Below are positions 54,801-64,000 of a DNA stretch of 64,000 nucleotides, piece by piece. This DNA is from Pieris napi (Eukaryota > Arthropoda > Insecta > Lepidoptera > Pieridae). The stretch's first letter is position 1, and every line of letters starts with the position of its first letter. The translations under genes were made by a program, and so were the position numbers. The notes below the pieces were generated by a model. That model saw only the letters and a list, made by a program, of their open reading frames with translations, was not told where the DNA came from and searched no databases. The stretch spans positions 4,659,662 through 4,723,661 of the forward strand of contig NC_062256.1 of NCBI RefSeq assembly GCF_905475465.1, given 5' to 3'.

Positions 54801-54905
54801 TCAGGGATGGAGAGGGACCTAGACGATGAAAATGTGCAAATACTTCGACAGATGGGCAATTTCCGAAGAAGAAAAGGAAACCCAGTAAAAAATAAGCATG
54901 TTTGA
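51876..54905 (+). CDS. Erg28: ERG28 homologue, ER membrane sterol-complex scaffold, 172 aa, four exons
   Basis: Exons 51876-52017, 52176-52260, 53573-53691 and 54733-54905 join in phase (142, 85, 119 and 173 nt; TGA stop). The protein has four hydrophobic segments near residues 8-27, 53-73, 80-98 and 104-125. FRGWIAFVAFMDLG, SRMLGMFSVLKALALIHC and YWSLVLNIVLYFSEAFYFHS align by eye with human ERG28 (RSWLVMVSI..., SRTFGIWTLLSSVIRCLC, LWTFLLALGHFLSELFVYGT). The family tethers sterol C4-demethylation enzymes in the ER membrane. The tail after segment 4 is about 45 residues, longer than the human one (140 aa in total), and basic (RRRKGNPVKNK). It is head to head with FAM193. A poly(A) signal AATAAA lies at 55180-55185. 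Insects cannot make sterols de novo, so its role here is open. Confidence 0.85.
52018..52175 (+). other. ERG28 intron 1
   Basis: Donor GTGCGT and acceptor TTTTAG; 158 bp. No repeats seen. Intron 2 (52261-53572) holds a Tc1/pogo-like TIR start CAGAGGAATCTCGATTACTC at 52400 without a clear partner. Confidence 0.7.
53841..54655 (+). mobile_element. tRNA-headed SINE split by a MITE
   Basis: SINE head at 53841-53926 (GAGCAGTGTTGGCCTAGTGG, box B GGTACGAACCCCGG) and SINE body at 54490-54655 (CTCGCTCGTACAGTAAAGG; GATCACGAAACAGATAC). Between them lies the 560-bp CTCTGATTTTT MITE (53927-54489). It lies in ERG28 intron 3, ending about 77 bp before exon 4. Confidence 0.75.
53927..54489. mobile_element. 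560-bp MITE, CTCTGATTTTT family, nested in a SINE
   Basis: Near-identical in layout to 25934-26493: CTGACAGCTATCATTTTTTG, CCTTTTTGGCCGGGCACATT, TAAGTGCGGTGCTCCA, then the inverted end AATCAGAGTATA. Confidence 0.78.
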
Positions 54906-57900
54906 TTGACAGGTATAACTAGGATTAAGCTGATATTGGGCGTTAAGTACGCCGTAAGTAAATCTAAAGCAAGCTTTATGTCCAATATACACTATTAGTA
55001 TCTCTCTATCTCTTGTCTCGCTTTAACAGTATTTAAGTAAAAATGACCACCCCGCAGTAATGATTAGGTCGTTTCTAGTCAATATTTACAATTTAGTAAA
55101 TTAAGATTAATTGTTTTTGTACAAAATGTTCTTCACGATTAAAAACTCGGACTTGTCGTCTAAAGAATTTTGTTTATAAAATAAACACTATTCAAGTGTA
55201 TACTGAATACTTGATGACTGTATTGTTTCCGTATTTCACTGGTAATGAGTACGACATGCGGCGCCGCTTATGTAACTTTCAAGCTGCTGCGACCTTGGCT
55301 TATATAATACATGCAATCTTTTTCCCTAACCATTATATACCCAAATCTTACCATAAGGCTTGAAAGTTTTTGAATTAATAGAACATTGTCTTTTGATGCA
55401 CAAAGTTGTAGTGCAAGGCACTTTCCTATTTTCACCTTTGCCTTATAAGACTTGTTTAATGTGATTAGCTCATTACTGGAATGATTCGCCGTCGGATTTG
55501 CACACTACCACATTTTTTTGGGTAGTATTTAAAAATTTCATTTAGTAGGTGTTTGCAATGAAGTGTGCGCAGTAGCTTGGAATTGAGTGTTCGCAGTAGC
55601 GCCATGACCAATTGTATTTTATCATTTTAATTGTATCTTTTGAGAAACATTGAAATACCTTCCCTCATACATTTTTTTAATTGTAAACTACCTACCTAAA
55701 AGATTATTAAGTAGGTGATCAAATATGGTTGAATATGATAATACACAATAATGCGGGTGTTATTAACAGTGTCATCACACTTATGGCTTCCCTCTTGCCA
55801 CCTTTCTATACATAACCGCAAAGCGCATTTTTTCCCGATTAGATTTTCTTTATTTTATCTTAATTTTGAATGTAGATGACGCTTGAAAGCAAAAAATGTT
55901 TCTTACCTTGTTGTTTTGTTTAGTTTATTCCATAATACCTGTAATGCCTTAGAATTAGAATATTTTAAATCATAATGACGTATCACCTGGAGGTTGGGAC
56001 AGAGTTAATTTGTTTGGTAGATTAAGCAGATAACGTGGCACAGATAGACATACCATGTGTATTTTAATAAAATAAAAAGACCACTACACCACTCACTTCA
56101 AATGTATTTTAGTTTAAGGCAAAGCACAGTAGACTATGTTTTAGCACTTAAATAATTTCTTAGTATTAGAAAGTTTAATGTATAAAACCGCCAACATTTA
56201 ACTACTTGATTCTTCGCCAATAAACCAAAAACTAATTTTCTATGCGTAGACAAATACAATTTTTACAAAATGGAATAATTTGTACAAATCTGTGCCAATG
56301 CAATATATTAAATGTTATTTATAATGTAGGTCTACCGCCTAAGACCACGCCCTCCATAGTTATTATATTTGCATGGGGTCAAATGTTTACAAATTATCTG
56401 TTTATACTTTGTTAACATTAAACTTTTTAATTTGAACAGGTTTAAATATTCCTAATACACTTTCTTCACTTTTGCGAACTAGCGAACTGTGGAATCGACT
56501 CCCGGTGGGGAGTCTTCCCTCAGAGATACGACCTCCAAATGTTTAAAAATCGAGTGTACTCCTCCCTCAAAGGCCGGCAACGCACCCACTAAAAATGAGT
56601 GTCTATGGGCTGCGAGGACTGCTCTTTTTGGTCGTCCCGCAAGCTCGTTTGCCCCCCTATTGTATAAAAAAAAACACTTGAGAGCCTTACAGTTCATATA
56701 GTAGTGGTTCATAATTAAATTAACTGCATACTATTTAAAACTTATAAGAGGATATACATATAAGTATGGTCTTTATTACTTCAATGATTTTTATTCGGAT
56801 TGAAACCCTTTTTATTTTCGTAAAAATATTGTCGTGACTGGACTGAATTTCATACTTTTTACAAAAAGTGGAATGATTTACTGTCGCGCTTGGTGTTTCA
56901 AGTATTTAGTCCTTCGGTCCGGAGTCGCTAATACCATTCGATTTCACAATTTTAGGCAGTCATCTGCATCTGTATTCTATACAATTATGGGTTTACCTTA
57001 CCCCCTTTAGAGACACGGTGTGAACGCCTTCTTTGAACTTGGCCTGGAATGATCAGTCTGATCAGATCAGTATTTTTCCTTTTTTAGGACGTCCTTCATC
57101 CACATATCAAATTTGACACACTAATAACTTCGTAGGTCTTATTGCGGTGTTTTAAATCTTTGAGGATTTTGAAACTAAATAAATTTCTTTAATTCGCTTT
57201 GCCACCTAAATAGTAGGAATAGTTTTTTTGTTTTAATACCTTAAAACTGGTTGCTGTGTTATATTACAGTTTGTTGACCTTTTCATACTAATGCCCGTTT
57301 TAATAAACTTTCAGATCCTCTTGATAGTTTTTAATGTTTTGATTTGTTAAGAGTTAACATTATTTCTATATTTACACTTTTGTAAGCTATGTAGAGATCT
57401 GCTTTTCCAGAATAAGTTAGTAGTGTGAAGAAGAGAAAAGACTTTCTGGAATACGCGTAGAGTGCTTAGTGCTTTAATAGTTTTTTTTACTGTACTTATA
57501 AATAACAATCCTATATATTATAAGTGTGAGTTCTGTGCAACAGTATGTACAAAAAAACATCCACAGAATGTTAGTCTGTTTACACATTTAATTAGACTAT
57601 AGAGTAAATGTCTAATAACAATAAACAAACTGACAGATCAAGATTACGATTTACGTGTGTTTTATAAATGACTGCGCCAACGCGACCATTATTAAATCAA
57701 CTCCGGTAACTTTTATCAACAGAACATTAAATATCGCCATATAAATATTGACTTTATTTATAGACATTTTTTTTATTTCGTCCACAAAATTAGGGCTAAC
57801 ACACGATATATATTGACATACATACAAAAATATAAAATGCGGTGCCGTCCCTAAAACATGTGGACTCGACCAGAAATTAGTAAGTCATTAATAGTATTAT

Positions 57901-58559
57901 ATCGCTAATATAAAAGTCCTTATTAAAGAATTTCAATTAAGGACTTTTGACTAATTCCAGTCATTACCTGTCTCTAAGTGCCATCGCGTCGATTTTCAAC
58001 ATACTCAGTCATAATTTTTAAGGAACACGTTTTCGTTTTTTTACTTTAGCTGTATCATTTGAATTATCTTCTATTTCTAAATACGACTCACATTTATAAT
58101 TGTAGTGTTTAATAAGGAATATTGTCGAAAGGACCACACTCACATAGTGCCATATCAATTTGTTAAGTTTTACAAATAAAACACGTTTGAAAATATAATT
58201 GTTTTATTTACCCTCCACCGTTTTAAATATCATAAATAATAATACTTAGCTTAGAAATAATTCTTGACATGTCTGTTAAATCCGCTTGAATACTGCATTT
58301 TTGATTTTGAAGTTATAATATAGGTAAAATATTGAATAATATATTTGTAAGCAACTTTTTTCAAAACTTTTCGCTTTGTAATAACATGTATCGTATAACC
58401 ACAATCAACATATGATTATGCTTTATATATATTTATTTGAACTATCTACTGTATATATATTTTCAAAATTCATACTGTAAAAAATTTGATGGAACATGGA
58501 ATATTTACTTTATTTATAAACTACTTCTAACTGGTCCCATTTGTGTTTAAATAGCTTTA
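54906..58559. other. Tail-to-tail intergenic region of ERG28 and the CALML4-like gene
   Basis: No exon was recognised. It contains the ERG28 3' UTR candidate and a LINE ORF2 C-terminal fragment in plus orientation at 56470-56665 (LWNRLPVGSLPSEIRPPNVF-like, followed by LKGRQRTH). The rest is AT-rich and unassigned. Confidence 0.6.
55180..55185 (+). terminator. Candidate poly(A) signal of ERG28
   Basis: AATAAA lies 275 bp downstream of the ERG28 stop codon. It is the clearest one in this stretch, but cleavage was not observed and other A/T-rich variants exist nearby. Confidence 0.4.
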
Positions 58560-58561
58560 TT
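58556..58561 (-). terminator. Poly(A) signal overlapping the CALML4 stop codon
   Basis: The minus strand reads TATTAATAAAGC, so AATAAA overlaps the last two bases of the TAA stop. A second AATAAA follows at 58514-58509. The 3' UTR may be very short, or the second signal may be used. Confidence 0.4.
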
Positions 58562-61500
58562 AATAGTAGTCGGGTACAGGAGCGCACGCGATCTTCACAA
58601 AGTCCTCATAACGAACAGAGCCATTGTTAGAAACATTTGCCTCACGGAATATGTTGTCTACCTGTAAGTAACAAGTTCTCATTGTTTCATTGGTTCGATT
58701 CCAGACAAGAAAATATACAGTCAACAATAGCAACTGAATTCATTGCTTGTAATGCTTAACACGCGTAGTTTCTAAAATAAGTAACGTGTGTAATGAAGTG
58801 TTATTAAAAAACTTCTAACTGATTAATACATAATACCTAATCATTTAAGTGAATATTGTTTATTTATTTAGATAGAGTACAGTGGTACCTCGACATACGA
58901 GTTTAATGTGGCGGAGAGTTTATTGCCAGTTCTTCTCTTCCGTTCTACGCCCTTGATTTGAGAACTGGCAGTAAATGTAAAATTAGAAGCATTTAATGTA
59001 TTTTTTTTGACGTTCATAAGTGTACCTTGTGTTACCTACATGAATAAATGGATTTTGATTCGTTCCCTAACCTTTCTCATATCTCAAAGCAATTTTCCCC
59101 ATTGAAATTAATTGAAACGCCACTAATCCGTTCCAGCACCCAAAACACGACTTCAGTAGTTTTTGAATAAGAAAATGATTTCACGTTTTAATTCAATAGA
59201 CATCATGATCGGACCCATGGTTATAAAAAAATGTGTAGTAAATGTACAAAAAGAAAAAAACGCGAACAGAACTTATGAAAATAGAAAAAAATATAATAGC
59301 AAAATATCGCTTGCTCGGCTGCACGTATATTAGGGCACTCGTATATCGAGGTATCACTTATCCTATATTTGTGTTCAATACTTATTGTATGGAAAATCTT
59401 TCCCGCAGTCAAAAACCAAAATTATTTTGTTCGTAAGGCAAGGCCAGTACTGTACTAACCTCACGTGCTGATAAGCCTTCGCCCCAATTCTGTAGCAAAG
59501 TCCGCAACTGTTTTGCTGGTATTGTTCCATTTTTGTCATTGTCTGCTGCTTTGAATGCGTTTACTACCTTAAATGTGGATTTTAAGTGTGATTGAATAAA
59601 ACACAAAGTTATTTGGTAATTTTAAAGAAAACAAGTAAAAATATGTGTTTCCTGGGGCTCAAGACATAATCACTTTTCAACAGCAAACGCAACAAATTTG
59701 TCTGTCTCATGGCCCTGTAAAGGCCCAAAATAAAAAATGGAAACCAATCTGATCAGTAATACTAAAATCAGTAGAAACAACGCACAATAGTTAACAGACA
59801 GGTGTTTAAAGATTTACAATACAAACCGACTTAAACAGCAACTAATACAGGGCTGCCCTAATTTGATAAACTTTTAAGGGGCTGTCCATTAAGCACGTGA
59901 GGTTCGAAAGGGTTTCGAAAATCACGAAATATCACAAGGTGCAGGGGGGGTATAGTAAGATATCACGATTCACGTGTACTAATTTTTCGTCAAACGCGTG
60001 ATTTCTAAACCGAGAAGCGGCTTAGAAAAACGTTTGATCAGTAGATCGAGAGAGATTGTCTGCGTAGTGCGCGTGATGACGCCGAGTGGCTTGATGAAAC
60101 CGATGTTGATCTTCAACAGTACAGTGCCAACAACTGACTTGCAAGATGCTTATCCAGTTGTTAGTATTGAAGAAAGTCTTGTTAATTCATGGCAATGTAC
60201 ATTAAATATGTTCATGTACAATATATGTTTTTCGCATGATTACACCATACCTTTAATATTATTTGTATGCCAGTCAAAAACAACCTGCAACCTTTCTGTC
60301 TAGACATTTTTATCATGAGCCTTAATTTTCTAGAATAGGATTAGATTATACTTCATACCAGTACTTTAAAATAATATTATAAAAATTTAAGATTCTTTGT
60401 AGGTATTAAAAAATACACGTGATTTTTGGTGGGGGGTAGACACAAACCTCACCATGTATCACCATGGGGGAGGGAGGGGTTAAATAATGTTAAAAAAACC
60501 ATCATGTGATTAATGAACAGCCCCTAATAAGTAATATTAATATCTCTTTAGCATGAGATGGTTAAAAAATAAAAATTGTACACCAATAGAAATATATATA
60601 ATATATATCTACTTCATTCACCTCATGTGGTAGATTTTCAGCTCTGGAATGTATGTGCATCACTTCCAAGAAATCAGCAAAAGACATTTTACCACCTTTT
60701 CCTTTCAAGTAGCCTGAAAAATTTATTACTTTAGTCAACTACTAAATTACTGCATAATAGATGTAGTATAGAAAATATTGTGAAGACGGGTCTTGGAAAC
60801 AGCAATGAATAGCAAGGCAATTATGGAAATTTTATGGCGAGTGAGTGATCAAGTGATCAGATTTGCAGGTAGTAAAATATTAGGTTATCTTAATCTTGAT
60901 ATACCACTAAATTCTTTTAAATAATTTAATTTTTTAGGCCAGATGTAATTTTATTCTAATTGTATGACTATAGCATAGCTTTAACTATAGTGATTTCTTT
61001 AATTAATATATTGATGCTAATATATTAACTATATATAATAGCTTCAGAAATCATATAGTTTTATATAAAATTTCACTATAATATACCAATTACAGCCTTA
61101 ATACACAAATTTGCAGTAGTATAATAATCCATAAAAATTATTTCATGTACCAGTGAGTTCTTGTATTGTGGGACTCATTCCTAAAGATCTCATGACCACT
61201 GTCAATTCATCAAGTGACGTTATTTGTCCTGAGCGAGCAAATAAGTAGAAACATTCACGGAACTCTGTAACCAGGGAGAAACATATTGTTTATACTAAAA
61301 TAGCTAAGCACTTTTAAATATATTTATCATGGTTTTTTGAATTCATAACAGTTTAATTGATAATTTATTGAGCATAAAGTCTGTTTTAATTGTCATAAAG
61401 ATGTTTAAATTAAATACTTATTATGTACAATTAAATACAAAGGCTGAAAATGATATCAAAAACATAGTCTCTTTAATAAACAACAGTTATTTGGCCTACT

Positions 61501-61723
61501 TTGAACTATGGTTTTATATACATATTTAATTTAAGTTTTCTATATTTACTACATTTTACAGATGAACCTGATTTGAAAAATTATATTCCATAATGTAAGT
61601 GTGTTATGTTTAGTCTTACCATCTATGTCTTGTTCTTTAAAATAGCGAGCCTGTAAGTAAAAAAGGTAAATAATAATGTATATTAAAAATTAAACAGAAT
61701 AATAATTTTAACAGGCATACCAT
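58560..61723 (-). CDS. CALML4: CALML4-like calmodulin-related protein, 149 aa, six exons
   Basis: Coding exons: 61723-61721 (ATG only), 61650-61620, 61264-61151, 60713-60622, 59567-59460, 58661-58560 (TAA). All joins are in phase. ARYFKEQDIDEFRECFYLF matches the human CALML4 start (SQDQINEYKECFSLY), MSFADFLEVMHIHSRAE matches its FSTFLTIMHMQ, and VDNIFREANVSNNGSVRYED matches VDDLFREADIEPNGKVKYDE. All four EF-hand loops are degenerate: loop 3 (residues 89-100, DNDKNGTIPAKQ) ends in Gln rather than Glu, loop 4 starts with Asn, and loops 1 and 2 lack the Asp/Gly pattern, as in CALML4. Human CALML4 (153 aa) is a light chain for brush-border myosin 7b. The start exon is inferred from an ATG|GTATGC 70 bp upstream of exon 2; a different upstream start cannot be excluded. 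Confidence 0.82.
58880..59356. mobile_element. Tc1/pogo-like MITE with a LINE tail inserted
   Basis: The left end is CAGTGGTACCTCGACATACG and the right end (inverted) AGTGATACCTCGATATACGA. A LINE 3' tail at about 58908-59062 (TTGCCAGTTCTTCTCTTCCG; TGACGTTCATAAGTGTACC) sits inside it. It lies in intron 5 of the CALML4-like gene. Confidence 0.7.
59878..60524. mobile_element. 647-bp Harbinger-like element with TAA target duplication
   Basis: TAA at 59875-59877 and 60525-60527. TIRs GGGGCTGTCCATTAAGCACG and (inverted right) GGGGCTGTTCATTAATCACA. G-runs sit inside both ends on the same strand (near 59944 and 60430-60479), as in the G-tract MITEs. The interior has a 101-codon open frame (59998-60303) that I do not recognise and consider non-coding. 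It lies in intron 4 of the CALML4-like gene. Confidence 0.78.
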
Positions 61724-63378
61724 TTTAAAACGAATTTAAATAAGTATGATAAACAGAGTTAAAATTCGTCAGGAAAACTGTATATATATCTGGAAGTTGT
61801 AAAGAAAATAGTTTCACAATTTATGAATTTACATTAGTTTACTTTTTAGCATTTGACAAATCACAAAACTAAAAGAGACTCATAATAGTAATTGTCAGTT
61901 GTCAATGTTGCTGCCATTTGGTATTGAATGAAAGGTTTTGGAATTGGATACAAAACATTTAAGTTCTTAAAAGCGATGTAATTATTTAGATATCTATATG
62001 TAAGGTTTACATTCCGATGTTTAATATTTATGTAGTTATTATTTATTTGTAAAATAAGTATTCTATACTAGTATATTTTTATAATGTTAACAATTTACGT
62101 GACGTGTAAATTGTCATAAATATGAATCAGCAATCAACAGTCAACTTGTCAGTAGGGAAAATGGTGTTTTCCAATCAGCTGAGACACCAGTGACAATTTT
62201 GAAAATAATCAATGGTTATTTTTCTCCATCTTCCAATTAGTGTGTAAATTATTACATAAAGGATTTTCAGTTGCTATAAAACTTGTGATGTGTAAAGTGA
62301 TAATGTTTTAAACACAAATAATTACGTGAGTACTGAAATAATTTTCTGATAATTCATAACAATCGATTTGCTTATGTTAGGCAATAGATAACGTAAAATC
62401 TAAGCGTAAACATTTCCGGAATTGACATCACATTTTTCGCCAAAGTGCTCTTCGAGCTGTTTTAAAAAACAATGGACATTTCTTATAATCAAGCATGTTT
62501 CATTCAATACAAAAATATAAAAAAAAAAACTACTTGAATACTGTGGCGATAATAAAAATATAATCACAATAATTTCTTATAGTTTACATTCAGTTAATTA
62601 AAATATATACCAGTACTTGAAGGTTTGGTAACATTCAAATTATCAAAGCTTTTAAACTTACATTCTTAAGTTTAAAATTAAACTATAAAACTAACAATCT
62701 CTTATATCCTCCCATATTAGACATCAAGGCTACACACCATTAGACTATTTATATAAGGTTATTTATAGTTGTTATGAAAAAAATTAATGCAAATCTATTA
62801 TACCATGTTATTATAACAACTAATAATTAACATGTTTATTTTTCTATGAGATTATTACAACAAATAAATCTTACTCAGTTATAACTGATTGGTTAAACTG
62901 AATCTACCTCTGTTTATCAAAGTACTTTGTGAATAAGATATTAGTTATCATTCAGTGTAAGAATCTATTTTTGTCTGTATTCATTAACAGCATCAAATAA
63001 TCTGTCTAATCACCAATTACAATAAAGCACCAGGAACTTGTTTTCTTGTCCAAACTCACTGGACATGTAATAAACTTTATTGATCTCTTACAAATTATTG
63101 AAATTTATTTCAGATTCAAAACATCTGTTTAAGAAACATGGAAGAACCTGACTCTATACAAACAAGATTACATAAAAAAATATCATAATTACAATTTAGT
63201 TCTAGTCAAATTTAATTTATTTAATCAATAATTTTATTCCATATTTAATTGTTTATGAAACAATGCTGTAAAGTTACCAAAGTATATAATACAATATAAT
63301 TAAATATTAATGTTATTAAGTATATGGAACTGCTGGAAGGGGGACCAAGATAGTGACAAAAGAGAAAGGAGAGAAAAA
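61724..63378. promoter_or_regulatory. Head-to-head region between the CALML4-like and SLC25A44-like genes
   Basis: AT-rich with no exon or repeat recognised. By position it should hold both promoters. No TATA box at a convincing distance was identified. Confidence 0.4.
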
Positions 63379-63490
63379 ATGGCCGCCACTATGGTTGAAA
63401 CCCCACCCCCTCAGCTTATCACAACAATTGAATGGGGTATGATGGATAAAAGCAAATTCTTTCCGCTCTACGCATTGAGTAGTTTTACAG
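63379..63490 (+). CDS. SLC25A44: SLC25A44-like mitochondrial carrier, first coding exon (partial)
   Basis: ATG at 63379 in the context AAAAAATGG; the exon ends ACAG with donor GTATGGG after 37 codons plus one base. The peptide MAATMVETPPPQLITTIEWG then MMDKSKFFPLYALSSF matches the start of SLC25A44, which in other species reads IEW..(L/M)DK.KF before the first transmembrane helix of the carrier fold. SLC25A44 carries branched-chain amino acids into mitochondria. The Met at 63310 in the same frame reaches this exon through unrelated sequence and is less likely to be the start. The remaining exons lie outside the window. Confidence 0.75.
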
Positions 63491-63847
63491 GTATGGGTAA
63501 TTCATTCTTCATGTAGATACTTGTGGCCAGAGTGGAGTAATTTATGTAGAGTTAAATATAAAAATTTAAGTTGATTTCAAAGAAAGTTCTGTAGTATATA
63601 GTTTTTTTGTTACATCTTTTTTTAAAGCCTCAAGACAGAACTCTACTTACTTGATATTATAACATATTCCACATTAGAAGTTTTCTAACTTAAAATATTA
63701 ATGTATGCTGTATGCGGTTAAAATTAGTAAGAACTAAAATTAATATAGTGGAATATTAATTTTAGTTGAAGTTAAAGTAGTGGAATCTACAGAGTACACA
63801 GGTCATGTTTCATTCCAATTATTTTAATAAAACAAACACTTGGTCTA

Positions 63848-64000
63848 TCTTAATATATGTACATTACACGTCACGTTTTTTTGTCAGCTATGGACTCCTA
63901 AACTACTTAACCGATTTCAATCAAATTTGTACACCATTTGCAGTTTGATCTAACTTAGAAGATAGGATAGCTTACATAAATATATATATAATTCTACATT
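63848..64000 (+). mobile_element. Helitron 5' part, third family, cut by the window edge
   Basis: Starts TCTTAATATATGTACATTAC and follows 36252-36629 (ACTACTTAACCGATTTCAAT). It lies in intron 1 of the SLC25A44-like gene. Confidence 0.65.

Noticed and set aside
59998..60303. 101-codon open frame
   Set aside because: Lies wholly inside the TAA-flanked element, matches no family I know and has an unremarkable composition.

Overview
The window is nuclear DNA from an insect, most likely a moth or butterfly. It is AT-rich, its genes have many introns with GT/AG borders, and the introns are packed with transposon debris of lepidopteran type: tRNA-headed SINEs, Helitrons ending in a hairpin plus CTAG, LINE 3' tails and many MITEs. 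No bacterial operon, CRISPR array or viral gene was found.

Layout: (1) 1-2280, non-coding, no gene recognised. (2) 2281-50126, minus strand, one giant gene. I rebuilt it by hand as 48 coding exons that all join in phase (8,898 nt, 2,965 aa plus stop). The second half matches the FAM193 family: a CSCCYC cluster, an NFNETRERLR motif, a DLDALLQYIEG plus Lys/Arg block and the C-terminal VFLP...EREIESFKRF motif. The first 830 residues are not recognised. (3) 50127-51875, the head-to-head intergenic region, half filled by an 854-bp TA-flanked DNA transposon that carries a spliced 95-aa helix-turn-helix ORF. (4) 51876-54905, plus strand, an ERG28 homologue in four exons (172 aa). (5) 54906-58559, non-coding with a LINE fragment. 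(6) 58560-61723, minus strand, a CALML4-like calmodulin in six exons (149 aa); its first coding exon is probably the ATG alone. (7) 63379-63490, plus strand, first exon of an SLC25A44-like mitochondrial carrier that runs out of the window.

The four genes form two divergent pairs (FAM193/ERG28 and CALML4/SLC25A44). Their products have no obvious common pathway: a nuclear or regulatory protein, an ER sterol-complex scaffold, a myosin light-chain-like protein and a branched-chain amino acid carrier.

The most unusual observations are an antisense, internally deleted copy of FAM193 exon 36 inside intron 19 of the same gene; a burst of about ten G-tract MITEs with TTA target duplications and a strong orientation bias; the HTH-only transposon sitting between two divergent genes; and an 870-bp foldback element. 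All exon borders and TIR/TSD calls were made by eye. Family names rest on remembered family motifs, not on searches.
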